From: JBJXGC01 sp046154545
GTDB lineage: Bacteria > Chloroflexota > Dehalococcoidia > Tepidiformales > Tepidiformaceae
NCBI GenBank assembly: GCA_046154545.1
Contig: JBJXGC010000294.1
Location: 1-9,553, forward strand
DNA length: 9,553 nucleotides
Direction: 5' to 3'
Shown here: positions 1-5,809 of the stretch, in pieces
How positions within the stretch are numbered: position 1 is the stretch's first letter
Layout: the number at the start of each line of letters is the position of its first letter
Program-made: the position numbers and the translations under genes
The notes under the pieces: model-generated
The model's database searches: none
The model's input: only the letters and a program-made list of their open reading frames with translations
Told to the model about the DNA's origin: nothing

Positions 1-93
1 CAGCTCTTCTTCCGCCGCCAGAAGCGGGCGGAGCTGTTCTGGGGGGACGCGGACTTCCACCGCGAGCGCGTCGCCCAGATGCTCGAGATCTAG
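1..93 (+). CDS. 3' end of an unidentified gene (30 codons)
   Basis: Frame 1 is open from the window edge to a TAG at 91-93 and ends with the residues ERVAQMLEI. The fragment is rich in Arg, Phe and Glu (RRQKRAELFWGDADF) and carries no motif that I can assign. An amidohydrolase-type C-terminus is possible but unproven. That it is a real gene end is supported by the strong intrinsic terminator that starts 22 nt after the stop codon. The start and most of the protein lie outside the window. Confidence 0.6.
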   Translation, partial: QLFFRRQKRAELFWGDADFHRERVAQMLEI

Positions 94-115
94 CGAGCAT
101 CGCATTCGAATCGAG

Positions 116-145
116 AACGGGGTGGCCGAACGGCCACCCCGTTTT
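116..145 (+). terminator. Rho-independent terminator
   Basis: A perfect 12-bp stem is formed by 116-127 and 132-143 around a four-base loop (GAAC). The 9 bp nearest the loop (GGGGTGGCC/GGCCACCCC) are mostly G:C, and the stem runs out into GTTTTG at 141-146. It lies just downstream of the gene ending at 93 and ahead of the gene starting at 292, so it separates two + strand transcription units. Confidence 0.85.
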
Positions 146-291
146 GTGTGCGCGGCGGCGGCCAGAACCGTACTGGGAACTGGACCGGGTCGGGTAAACC
201 CGTACAGGCGGGCGTGTACCTTCGCGATACCGTAGTAACGGCCGCCCGGACCTGAGCCGGCTCATCGGCCGAACAAAGGATGCGCACCGTC

Positions 292-786
292 ATGCAGTTT
301 CGACGAATCTTCTTCATGGGCGCGGCAGCGCTCGCACTCACGACAGCTACGGCCTTCGCGGCCTGCGGCGGCGATGACGACAGCGGCGGAAGTTCGGGCG
401 GGGACGCCGTGAGCGCGGGTTCCGGGAGCGACGCGGATTATGTCGCTGGCCTCTGCAAGGCCCTGATCAAGTTCCAGGACTCGATCTTGGACCTCGCCAG
501 CAAGGCTGACGCGGCCAAGTCCGAATCAGACGCGGTCAAGCTCCTCGGCGAGCCACTGGACGCGATGGTGAAGGACCTGGAGAAGGTGAAGCCACCTTCC
601 GACCTGAAGGACTACCACAAGAAGTCCGTCGCGGGCTTCAAGACCGCCGCCGAGAACGTGAAAAAGGGCAAGGTTGACGCCCTCGATTCGGCTGACCTGC
701 CAGACGCGCCCGCTGGCGCAAGCGAGCGCCTGGATAAGGTCGCCGCCGAGAACGCTGACTGCGTGGACGCAGGGGTCGCCTTCTAG
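292..786 (+). CDS. Small secreted protein, probable lipoprotein
   Basis: The 164-aa product has a classic export signal: positively charged N-terminus (MQFRR), hydrophobic core to about residue 23, then AFAAC at residues 21-25 followed by a Gly/Asp/Ser-rich linker (GGDDDSGGSSGG). The Cys25 plus acidic/glycine linker pattern is typical of lipoproteins anchored outside the membrane, although Phe at -3 makes a poor lipobox and plain signal-peptidase cleavage is possible. The mature part (about 48-164) is Lys/Asp/Ala-rich and probably helical, with Cys55 and Cys157 able to form a disulfide. I do not recognise a family. The ATG at 292 is preferred to the one at 280: AAAGGA (275-280) lies 11 nt before 292 but overlaps 280, and starting at 292 gives a better signal peptide. 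It stands alone, bounded by the terminator upstream and a convergent gene downstream. Confidence 0.8.
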   Translation: MQFRRIFFMGAAALALTTATAFAACGGDDDSGGSSGGDAVSAGSGSDADYVAGLCKALIKFQDSILDLASKADAAKSESDAVKLLGEPLDAMVKDLEKVKPPSDLKDYHKKSVAGFKTAAENVKKGKVDALDSADLPDAPAGASERLDKVAAENADCVDAGVAF

Positions 787-814
787 CCAGCTGCCCCGGG
801 ACGGGTCCTCGGTG

Positions 815-835
815 CACCCCGCGTGAAGCGGGGTG
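815..835. terminator. Hairpin between convergent genes, possible bidirectional terminator
   Basis: CACCCCGC (815-822) and GCGGGGTG (828-835) form a perfect 8-bp stem with a GTGAA loop. It sits between the lipoprotein stop (786) and the convergent zinc-ribbon gene stop (868), where a shared terminator would be expected. Neither strand has a following T-run, so intrinsic termination is uncertain. Confidence 0.45.
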
Positions 836-867
836 AAGCCACTTAGCCTCGACCCCGGCAGGGCTGA

Positions 868-1149
868 TTAGTGGGTGTGGCCGCCCGGGCCATGGCTATG
901 GCCGTGGCCGCCCATGCCACCGAAGTCGTCGCCACCCATCCCGCCGTCGTCGTCACCGCCGTCGCTGTCCCAGGGCGCGGGCCCATCGCCGATGGCACCG
1001 TCGGCGAGGCCGACAACGGCGAAGCCGCCGATCGCCTTCTTCGCACGCTTGCCGCAGTGCGGGCACTTGATCGATTGGAGGACGTCGGACATCGGCATCC
1101 GCTTCTCGGTGCGTGTGCCGCAGGCACAGACGTATTCGTAGAGAGCCAT
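868..1149 (-). CDS. FmdB-type zinc-ribbon protein with His/Gly-rich tail
   Basis: This 93-aa protein begins MALYEYVC and carries the zinc-ribbon signature of the FmdB / CxxC_CxxC_SSSS regulatory-protein family: C8-x-C10 and C29-P-H-C32 separated by 18 residues. FmdB was named from a methylotroph formamidase locus, but the role of most members is unknown, and the ribbon is presumed to bind zinc. The second half is an acidic and Gly-rich linker (DGGDDDGGMGG) ending in GGHGHSHGPGGHTH, a likely additional metal-binding tail. The ATG at 1149 is chosen because the family starts at this point; the upstream in-frame extension to 1230 is Pro/Arg-rich without homology. Upstream lies AGGGGAT (1166-1160), a possible ribosome site about 10 nt away. 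It follows the hotdog gene on the same strand after a 55-nt gap and is probably in the same operon. Confidence 0.85.
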   Translation of the reverse strand: MALYEYVCACGTRTEKRMPMSDVLQSIKCPHCGKRAKKAIGGFAVVGLADGAIGDGPAPWDSDGGDDDGGMGGDDFGGMGGHGHSHGPGGHTH

Positions 1150-1204
1150 TGGTGAACCTATCCCCTGTGGTGGAGTGTATCGGCGCCGGGCCGGGCCGTG
1201 GCGT

Positions 1205-2041
1205 TCAGGATGTGGGCAGCTTCCGGACATCGTAGATGGCGGTGTGGGTCACGCGCACGACGGGCTGGCCCGACTCCGCGACCATGAGCAGGTCGAGCAC
1301 GACGAAGCTGTGGCCTTTCCGCTCGAACAGGTCGGTGACACGGCCGCGGGTGCTGAAGCCGTCGCCCGGGCGGAGCGCGGCGAAGTGGGTCACATCGCTG
1401 GAGACGTGGATCCAGGGCCCGAGCTGGACGTTCTGGACGAGGATCGTGTTGGCCGCGCGAATGATGTAGCCGGGATGGAGGACGGCCCCTTCGCCCCGCC
1501 AGAGGGGGAGCGTGTCCGCCGCCTCGGCGAGGAAGGCCTCGACGGCGGCGGCGTCCCCGGGCTGTAACGGGGAACCGAGGATGTCGATGGCCTCCAGGGC
1601 GCCCCGCGTGGCGAAGGGCCGGATGCTGGGGAGGGGCGCCGCCGGGAACTCCGAAAGGGCGGGGGCCGGGGCGGGGACTGCGGGCATGGAGGCTGTCCCG
1701 GTGCCGCAGAGTTCACCGGCGCCATTCAGCGCCCGGAGGTCGAGGGTCGTGCCGGCGGCCGAGACGCTTGAAACGACGGCCTCGACGGTGACCTGCTCCC
1801 CTTCGTAGAAGGGCTTGAGGAAGCGGGTGTTGATCGTGCCGTGGGCTACCCACTCGGCGCCGAAGGCCTCGGCGAGGGGCCGGCACATATAGGCATGCAC
1901 TGTGACACCCGGCACCAGCCCGCCGGCGAAGCCGTACTGCTTCGCGACTTCGTTGTCGTGGATCTTGTTATCCGAATGGAGCGCGCCGTTGTGGGCGACG
2001 ACCCGGTACGGGGCGAGCTGCTGTCCGGTGGTGAGTTCCAT
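1205..2041 (-). CDS. Double-hotdog MaoC-like dehydratase/thioesterase family protein
   Basis: The 278-aa protein looks like two hotdog folds in tandem: about residues 8-120 and 150-270, joined by a Pro/Ala-rich linker (PAVPAPAPAL). The first half has the MaoC/hydratase-2 type segment SDNKIHDNEVAKQYG followed by FAGGLVPG (residues 23-45), which normally houses the acyl-CoA hydratase site. In classical members the motif is D-x-N-P-x-H. Here His28 and Asn25 are kept, but the residue five before His is Ser23 and Pro is Lys26, so hydratase activity cannot be assumed and acyl-thioester binding or hydrolysis is an alternative. The second half has HFAALRPGDGFSTRGRV, a typical hotdog strand/turn region. 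The ATG at 2041 comes 2 nt after the TAG of the upstream Cys-rich gene, with GGGG and AGGG just before it, so translational coupling is likely. The stop is TGA. Confidence 0.8.
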   Translation of the reverse strand: MELTTGQQLAPYRVVAHNGALHSDNKIHDNEVAKQYGFAGGLVPGVTVHAYMCRPLAEAFGAEWVAHGTINTRFLKPFYEGEQVTVEAVVSSVSAAGTTLDLRALNGAGELCGTGTASMPAVPAPAPALSEFPAAPLPSIRPFATRGALEAIDILGSPLQPGDAAAVEAFLAEAADTLPLWRGEGAVLHPGYIIRAANTILVQNVQLGPWIHVSSDVTHFAALRPGDGFSTRGRVTDLFERKGHSFVVLDLLMVAESGQPVVRVTHTAIYDVRKLPTS

Positions 2042-2043
2042 CC

Positions 2044-2271
2044 CTATCCCCGCTTTCCCCGGTCGTACGGGGTCGAATGGCGAGCCGACTGACGAAAACG
2101 GTCGAACATGGAGTCGTAGCGGCGGACGTTCGCAGACCTGCGGATGCCCTGGTGCTCACAGGCCGAACCGACGGAGCAGGCCTGGCAGCAGTACTCGCGG
2201 CCCGCCATCCGGTAGGCGGGAACCGTGAGGAGGTGGTAGCAACGGATGCATGTCGGCGAGGCGTCGGGCAT
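2044..2271 (-). CDS. 75-aa Cys-rich putative metal-binding protein
   Basis: A short protein starting MPDASPTC with six cysteines in its first 38 residues: C8-x2-C11, then C28-C29-x2-C32 and C38, with His40. The segment REYCCQACSVGSACEH resembles zinc-ribbon or metallothionein-like small proteins with a YCCxxC...C pattern. The C-terminal half is Arg-rich and Cys-free and may contact nucleic acid or a partner. The start at 2271 is set by GGAG with an 8-nt spacer (GTGGAGAATACGGG just before the ATG). The frame stays open far upstream through the heptamer array, but that extension is repeat-derived. Its stop is 2 nt from the hotdog gene start, making it the first gene of a three-gene leftward operon. 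Its exact function is not recognised. Confidence 0.7.
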   Translation of the reverse strand: MPDASPTCIRCYHLLTVPAYRMAGREYCCQACSVGSACEHQGIRRSANVRRYDSMFDRFRQSARHSTPYDRGKRG

Positions 2272-2314
2272 GCCCGTATTCTCCACGAGTGCGCGGCTAG
2301 CTGCCATCAGAGCT

Positions 2315-2542
2315 GAGAGCAAAGAGCCGAGAGCAAAGAGCAGGTGCCAGGTGCCAACCGCCATCGGCCAACCGCCATCGGCCAACTGCCATCGGCTCGG
2401 GGCTGACGGCTCGCGGCTCGCGGCGCTCGGCTCTCGGCTCTCGGCTCTGGGCTCGCGGCTCGCGGCTCTCGGCTCGCGGCTCTCGGCTCGCGGCTCGCGG
2501 CTCTCGGCTCCGCATGGCTGACGGCTGACGGCCACGGCTGTA
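2315..2542. repeat. Heptameric tandem-repeat array (7-bp periodicity)
   Basis: This stretch between divergent genes is built of 7-bp units. From 2315 come four GAGAGCN/AAGAGCN units, then two GGTGCCA (2343-2356), then nearly three copies of a 14-mer made of ACCGCCA and TCGGCCA (2357-2395). From 2401 to 2512 there are 16 consecutive units of GGCTCGC/GGCTCTC type, then two GGCTGAC (2516-2529), GGCCAC and GGCTGTA. The left units are the reverse complement of the right ones (GAGAGCC versus GGCTCTC), so the two arms could pair across a loop of about 85 bases. Since 7 is not a multiple of 3 and the units lack stops, all frames stay open and give seven-residue peptide repeats (SREPRAE). These are not considered coding. 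Short heptameric repeats of this kind are known in cyanobacteria (STRR sequences); a link to those is not implied. Confidence 0.9.
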
Positions 2543-2546
2543 AGCT
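2518..2546 (+). promoter_or_regulatory. Predicted promoter of the cobalamin adenosyltransferase gene
   Basis: CTGACG (2518-2523) and TAAGCT (2541-2546) are separated by exactly 17 nt. The -10-like box ends 6 nt before the ATG at 2553, and no Shine-Dalgarno sequence is seen, so the transcript would start at or next to the ATG (leaderless). The -35-like box lies in a GGCTGAC unit of the heptamer array. Prediction from spacing and consensus only. Confidence 0.45.
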
Positions 2547-2552
2547 CGGGCC

Positions 2553-3119
2553 ATGGTCCATATCAACCGGGTCTACACGAGGGTCGGCGACGACGGGACG
2601 ACAGCCCTGGGCGGCGGGCAACGCGTCGCCAAGGATTCACTCCGGATCGACGCCTACGGGACGGTCGACGAACTGAACAGCGTCGTGGGCGTGGCGGTGG
2701 CGGCGGGCTTGCACGAATCGATGCGGCCGCAGTTCTTCGTCATCCAGCAGGTGCTGTTCAACGTGGGGAGCGACCTCTGCATCCTCGAAGAGGACAAGAA
2801 ACGGTTCGCGGTGCCCGGCATCGAACAGCGCCACATCGACCAGCTCGAAGGCTGGATCGACGGCTGGAACGACGACCTGGAGGCGCTTAAGAGCTTCATC
2901 CTGCCGGGGGGCGACATGGCGGCGGCCCAGCTGCACGTGGCCCGGACGGTCTGCCGGCGGGCCGAGCGGCTGACGATCGCGCTTTCGCGCGAGGAAGCGG
3001 TCGGCGAGCACGTGGTGCCTTACCTGAATCGGCTGAGCGACCTGCTCTTCGTGGCCTCACGCTACCAGGCGAAGCTGGTGGGCGTGGGGGACATCCTCTG
3101 GGACAGCCGCGGCTACTGA
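2553..3119 (+). CDS. Cob(I)alamin adenosyltransferase, PduO type
   Basis: The 188-aa protein matches the PduO/MMAB family, which transfers the adenosyl group of ATP to cob(I)alamin to make adenosylcobalamin (EC 2.5.1.17) in the cytoplasm. Family motifs appear in order: YTRVGDDGTTALGGG at residues 8-22, then RVAKDSLR and AYGTVDELNS (ATP-binding N-terminal part), LPGG near the middle, HVARTVCRRAER, and YLNRLSDLLFVASR close to the C-terminus. Length and motif spacing are those of a complete enzyme. The gene is transcribed divergently from the Cys-rich/hotdog operon, with the repeat array between. It converges on the decarboxylase-like gene, the two stops being only 18 nt apart. No other cobalamin gene is present in the window, so its client enzyme (for example methylmalonyl-CoA mutase or a class II ribonucleotide reductase) is not known. 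The stop is TGA. Confidence 0.93.
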   Translation: MVHINRVYTRVGDDGTTALGGGQRVAKDSLRIDAYGTVDELNSVVGVAVAAGLHESMRPQFFVIQQVLFNVGSDLCILEEDKKRFAVPGIEQRHIDQLEGWIDGWNDDLEALKSFILPGGDMAAAQLHVARTVCRRAERLTIALSREEAVGEHVVPYLNRLSDLLFVASRYQAKLVGVGDILWDSRGY

Positions 3120-3137
3120 GAGCGGGCCGTCTTCTGG

Positions 3138-3938
3138 TCAGACCGGGGCGAGGATAGCCGCGTCGGACCACACACTGAGGTCGTCGTGCTTGGCGTAGGC
3201 CCAGGGCATGAACGCGGCAGCCGGGACTGTGGCCACGACTTCGGCGGTCGTATATGTCTCGCTCTCGCTGAAGGTGAAACCTTCGACCATGAGCACGGGA
3301 AGGTCGATCACCGGGTCGTGGGCCGACTCGCGGAAGGTGATGGTGCCGCTGCCGTGCTTGAGCCGATGGGTCCGCCCGCGGTGGGTGACACGCACGAGCT
3401 GAGGGTCGAAGGCGAGGCCGCGGCCATCGGCGGAGGGCAAGTACTTGTAGTAGTAGTGCTGGGAGGTGCTGGCCCGGCCGGCCTCCTGCAGCTCGCCTTC
3501 GAATGTGCCCGTCAGGTCGATGTAGGCGATGCCGTGACGGGTGACGGTGCCGTGGACGAAGCGCCCACGCTCGTCGAGGACACACTCCGCCAGTTTCTTC
3601 GGTTCGGCATAGAGTTCACGGCCGAAGACCATGGCCGTGTCGGTGCTCATGGGCATGGTGAGGCAGTAGAGGCCGTCTTCGCCGTTGTAGCGGCAGGCGA
3701 GGTTGATGCTCGCGCCGTTGAACGGGCCTACACAGTTCGAGCGGCCGATCTGGTAGACCGAGACGGAGGCTCGGGGCTCGGCCGCCGGTTCGAGCGGTGG
3801 CGGCAGCAGTTCGCGCACGACTTCGGGGTCGGTGAGGAAGGTGGCGCTGAGGGAGCGGGCTTCGAGGAAGGCGGGAGCGGCGTTGATCTCCTGGAGCCGG
3901 GCAACCTGCTCGGGTGTTTTCACGTAGCGCGTGCGCAT
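3138..3938 (-). CDS. Acetoacetate decarboxylase-like protein
   Basis: The 266-aa protein belongs to the acetoacetate decarboxylase (ADC) superfamily. The diagnostic part is GRELYAEPKKLAE (about residues 106-118), where Lys114-Lys115 correspond to the Schiff-base lysine and its neighbour that lowers its pKa in clostridial ADC. It is followed by a family-like beta segment, GRFVHGTVTRHGIAYIDLTG. The N-terminal part (PPPLEPAAEPRASVSVYQI) also fits. Many ADC-like proteins act on other keto acids or as aldolase/dehydratases, so the true substrate is open. The start at 3938 is supported by GGAGG with a 5-nt spacer; a TAGACT box lies 26 nt upstream of the start. The gene lies 61 nt downstream of the epimerase gene and converges with the adenosyltransferase gene. 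The stop is TGA. Confidence 0.82.
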   Translation of the reverse strand: MRTRYVKTPEQVARLQEINAAPAFLEARSLSATFLTDPEVVRELLPPPLEPAAEPRASVSVYQIGRSNCVGPFNGASINLACRYNGEDGLYCLTMPMSTDTAMVFGRELYAEPKKLAECVLDERGRFVHGTVTRHGIAYIDLTGTFEGELQEAGRASTSQHYYYKYLPSADGRGLAFDPQLVRVTHRGRTHRLKHGSGTITFRESAHDPVIDLPVLMVEGFTFSESETYTTAEVVATVPAAAFMPWAYAKHDDLSVWSDAAILAPV

Positions 3939-3964
3939 GGCGGCCTCCACAGTCTGGTCGCTGC

Positions 3965-3970
3965 AGTCTA
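3965..3970 (-). promoter_or_regulatory. Possible -10 box for the decarboxylase-like gene
   Basis: TAGACT (read on the - strand, 3970 to 3965) matches the TANNNT pattern. It would give a leader of about 20 nt containing the GGAGG ribosome site before the ATG at 3938. No convincing -35 box is visible, and read-through from the upstream epimerase gene is also possible. Confidence 0.25.
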
Positions 3971-3999
3971 CGCGAAACGGGGGCGGCACGGTGAGTGTG

Positions 4000-4734
4000 T
4001 CAGCGGCGCAGGTGGACGATCGGGCCTTCGGAGAAGACGGCCGCCACATGGATGCCCATCCGTTCGTGGACAGAGCGCGGGATGCCGAGGTCGGCGAGGT
4101 AGAGTTCGCCCGCGTACTGGCGGCAGCTGCTGTCGCAAACGCCCTTCTTGGGAAGGTCGAGGATGACCGTGGTGACGGCGCGGATGGCGGGCTCGCTCGC
4201 CTCACCGGTCAGGGCACTGACGCCCGTGGGCACGTCGAGGGCGAGGATGGGGCGCTTCGCCGCCAGGGCAAGCTCGGTGATGGCAGCCGCGATGCCGGTG
4301 GGCGGCCCGCTGAGGCCGTACCCCACGAGGGCGTCGATCACGAGGTCCGCGTGCTCAAGGTGCTCTTCGAGCGTGATCTCGCTGGTGGCTTCGTCGCCCG
4401 GTTCGACGATGCCCGCCTGGCGGAGGATCTGGATCTGCTTGCGCGCAATGAAGGACATCTCGCTTTCGACCTCGCCGAAGATCGGTTCGACCACGAGGCC
4501 CCAATTGACGAGATGGCGGACGGCGCAGAGTCCGGCTGCACCCTTGTTCCCGCCGCCGGCGAGGACGACGACGCGCTGGCGCTGCCCCCGGCCGCCGAGC
4601 ATGGCGAGGGCGACGGTCGCCGCCGCACGGCCGGCATTCTCGGTGATCTGGAGGAGGTCCATGCCGAAGTCTTCCTGGGCGATGCGCTGGATCTCCCGCA
4701 TCTGGTCCGGCGCGACGGTGGGCACTTCGGACAT
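4000..4734 (-). CDS. NAD(P)H-hydrate epimerase-like (YjeF N-terminal domain) protein
   Basis: The 244-aa product matches the YjeF N-terminal (NnrE) fold, which epimerises the damaged cofactor NAD(P)HX for repair by a partner dehydratase. Seen in order: the opening TVAPDQMREIQ, the helix ENAGRAAATVALAML, the loop LAGGGNKGAAG, VIDALVGYGLSGPP, LALDVPTGVSALTGE and the late strand VILDLPKKGV. The Asp of the DVPTG segment, where families usually have DIPSG, is kept. The nucleotide/phosphate loop, normally GxGNNGGDG, reads GGGNKGAAG, so it is a divergent member and could have another ligand. There is no fused ADP-dependent dehydratase domain. The start is uncertain: ATG 4734 gives a normal-length family member, while ATG 4776 or GTG 4812 would add 14 or 26 residues. 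None has a good Shine-Dalgarno. It follows queF on the same strand. The stop is TGA. Confidence 0.78.
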   Translation of the reverse strand: MSEVPTVAPDQMREIQRIAQEDFGMDLLQITENAGRAAATVALAMLGGRGQRQRVVVLAGGGNKGAAGLCAVRHLVNWGLVVEPIFGEVESEMSFIARKQIQILRQAGIVEPGDEATSEITLEEHLEHADLVIDALVGYGLSGPPTGIAAAITELALAAKRPILALDVPTGVSALTGEASEPAIRAVTTVILDLPKKGVCDSSCRQYAGELYLADLGIPRSVHERMGIHVAAVFSEGPIVHLRR

Positions 4735-4839
4735 CTTTCGGACGGGGAAGCCCCCGGGATCCGGTTTTGCTTTCATTGGGATCCGATTGAACCACGCGCC
4801 GTGCACGGACACAAAGGCGTGGCAATGGCCGGACCGGCA

Positions 4840-5211
4840 CTACTCACCCGGCGCGACATAGGAGGCGGTGACCCGGGCTGAGATGCCGCCGCGGGTGTTC
4901 ATTTCGGCCACGACCGTGACGCGCCGGGGGTGGACGGCCGCCACGATGTCATCGAGCACGCGGTTGGCGATGTCCTCGTAGAAGATGCCCATGTTGCGAT
5001 AGGTGAAGAGGTAGTACTTGAAGCTGCGGAGTTCGATGCAGCGTTCGCCGGGCACATACGTCACGTTAATGGCGCCGAAGTCGGGCTGGCCGGTCATGGG
5101 ACAGACGCTGGTGAACTCGGGGGCGAGGAATTCGATCTCGTATTCGCGGGCCTGGTGCTGGTTGGGGAAGGCGTCGATGGTGCCATCGATGCGGAAGGTG
5201 TTTTCGGACAT
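4840..5211 (-). CDS. queF: NADPH-dependent 7-cyano-7-deazaguanine reductase QueF (type I)
   Basis: The 123-aa protein is a short, single-domain (type I) QueF. This enzyme reduces preQ0 to preQ1 with NADPH (EC 1.7.1.13) in the synthesis of the tRNA base queuosine. The active-site cysteine lies in EFTSVCPMTGQPDF (Cys37), where it forms a thioimide with the nitrile of preQ0. The QueF family motif is present as ELRSFKYYLFTYRNMG, followed by FYEDIANRVLDDI with the conserved Glu that binds substrate. The closing RGGIS segment is also typical. The ATG at 5211 is chosen because the family begins at this point and the upstream extension needs a TTG start. No clear Shine-Dalgarno is seen (TATTCCTTGCT precedes the ATG). 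No other queuosine gene lies in the window. The short heptamer cluster at 5259-5286 lies just upstream. The stop is TAG. Confidence 0.93.
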   Translation of the reverse strand: MSENTFRIDGTIDAFPNQHQAREYEIEFLAPEFTSVCPMTGQPDFGAINVTYVPGERCIELRSFKYYLFTYRNMGIFYEDIANRVLDDIVAAVHPRRVTVVAEMNTRGGISARVTASYVAPGE

Positions 5212-5258
5212 AGCAAGGAATAGGGGACAGCCGGGCGGGGACAGGCGCAAGCGCGCGG

Positions 5259-5286
5259 GAGAGCAGAGAGCCGAGAGCGGAGAGCC
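5259..5286. repeat. Four-unit GAGAGCN heptamer cluster
   Basis: Four exact 7-bp steps, GAGAGCA, GAGAGCC, GAGAGCG, GAGAGCC, fill the gap between the first aspartic-protease gene and queF. The units are the reverse complement of the main GGCTCTC units at 2429-2512 and match the left arm of that array (2315-2342), so the two loci carry the same repeat family. Confidence 0.85.
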
Positions 5287-5292
5287 CAGGGG

Positions 5293-5766
5293 CTACTTCA
5301 GGCGATAAAACGTGCGGTTGGGCGATTCGGGGCGGGGGACGAGCCGCTGGTCCTTGCAATCGACGAGGAAATCCAGCATCTCGAGGACGACCTGCCCGAG
5401 GAGTGGTTCGGTACCGGGCGCACCGACGACGCAGTCGAAGTTGCGCGTCCGGCCCAGGACCTCCACCGCCACCGGCCCCGCGACCGGGCGTTCCTCCTGT
5501 CGGCCGTCGGCGTACTCGACGATCGTAGTATCGAGCTGCTCAATGCCGAGCACCTCCACGACATCCTGCGGGAGCACAAGCGACGATGCGCCCGTATCGA
5601 CGAGGATGTCGATGGTCGTGGCTCGCACATCGTCGGCGGGCAGTTGACCGCGGCGCGCGAGATGCCGATCCAGGGGATTCTCGAGACGGACAGCGACGAC
5701 TACCTCGCCCACGAAGTCCTCCGTTGGCGGCACGAATCGAAAGCGGCGGCCGACGATCGAGGCCAT
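5293..5766 (-). CDS. Retropepsin-like (clan AA) aspartic protease, copy 1
   Basis: The 157-aa protein has the signature of single-domain, retropepsin-like proteases: IDILVDTGASSLVLP at residues 52-66 with catalytic Asp57 in DTG, and the second conserved segment PLLGQVVLEMLDFLVD at 121-136. Such proteases work as dimers, each subunit giving one Asp. There is no signal peptide or membrane segment, so it is probably cytoplasmic. Its substrate is unknown. It is a tandem paralog of the gene at 5810-6286: both share LLPQDVVE/VLPQDVVE after DTG, EPLLGQVVLE, and similar C-termini (DCKDQRLVP.PESP against DCKNQRLVP.PDSP). The ATG at 5766 follows a TATGCT box by 6 nt with no Shine-Dalgarno. The stop is TAG, just before the heptamer cluster. 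Confidence 0.85.
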   Translation of the reverse strand: MASIVGRRFRFVPPTEDFVGEVVVAVRLENPLDRHLARRGQLPADDVRATTIDILVDTGASSLVLPQDVVEVLGIEQLDTTIVEYADGRQEERPVAGPVAVEVLGRTRNFDCVVGAPGTEPLLGQVVLEMLDFLVDCKDQRLVPRPESPNRTFYRLK

Positions 5767-5772
5767 GCCGTC

Positions 5773-5778
5773 AGCATA
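5773..5778 (-). promoter_or_regulatory. -10 box of protease copy 1 (leaderless arrangement)
   Basis: TATGCT read on the - strand ends exactly 6 nt before the ATG at 5766. Together with the absence of a Shine-Dalgarno, this suggests that transcription begins at the start codon. No good -35 box is visible. Confidence 0.45.
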
Positions 5779-5809
5779 TCAGACTCGCCAGGGCCATCCG
5801 GAGCGGTGC

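Noticed and set aside
192..203. CGGGTAAACCCG palindrome upstream of the lipoprotein gene
   Set aside because: Only four paired bases per arm with no promoter boxes placed around it; too weak to call an operator.
2044..2535. Fusion of SREPRAE-type peptide repeats to the Cys-rich protein
   Set aside because: The repeat part is the heptamer array read through; all frames there are open. A good GGAG ribosome site with an 8-nt spacer marks the real start at 2271.
2315..2542. CRISPR array
   Set aside because: Units are only 7-14 bp, contiguous and without unique spacers of 30 bp or more, and no cas gene is present.
3186..4166. 326-codon open frame on the + strand
   Set aside because: It is antisense to the acetoacetate-decarboxylase-like gene, with biased Gly/Val/Arg composition and no recognisable domain.
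3931..4881. 316-codon open frame on the + strand
   Set aside because: It is antisense to the epimerase gene and has no motif; a composition shadow.
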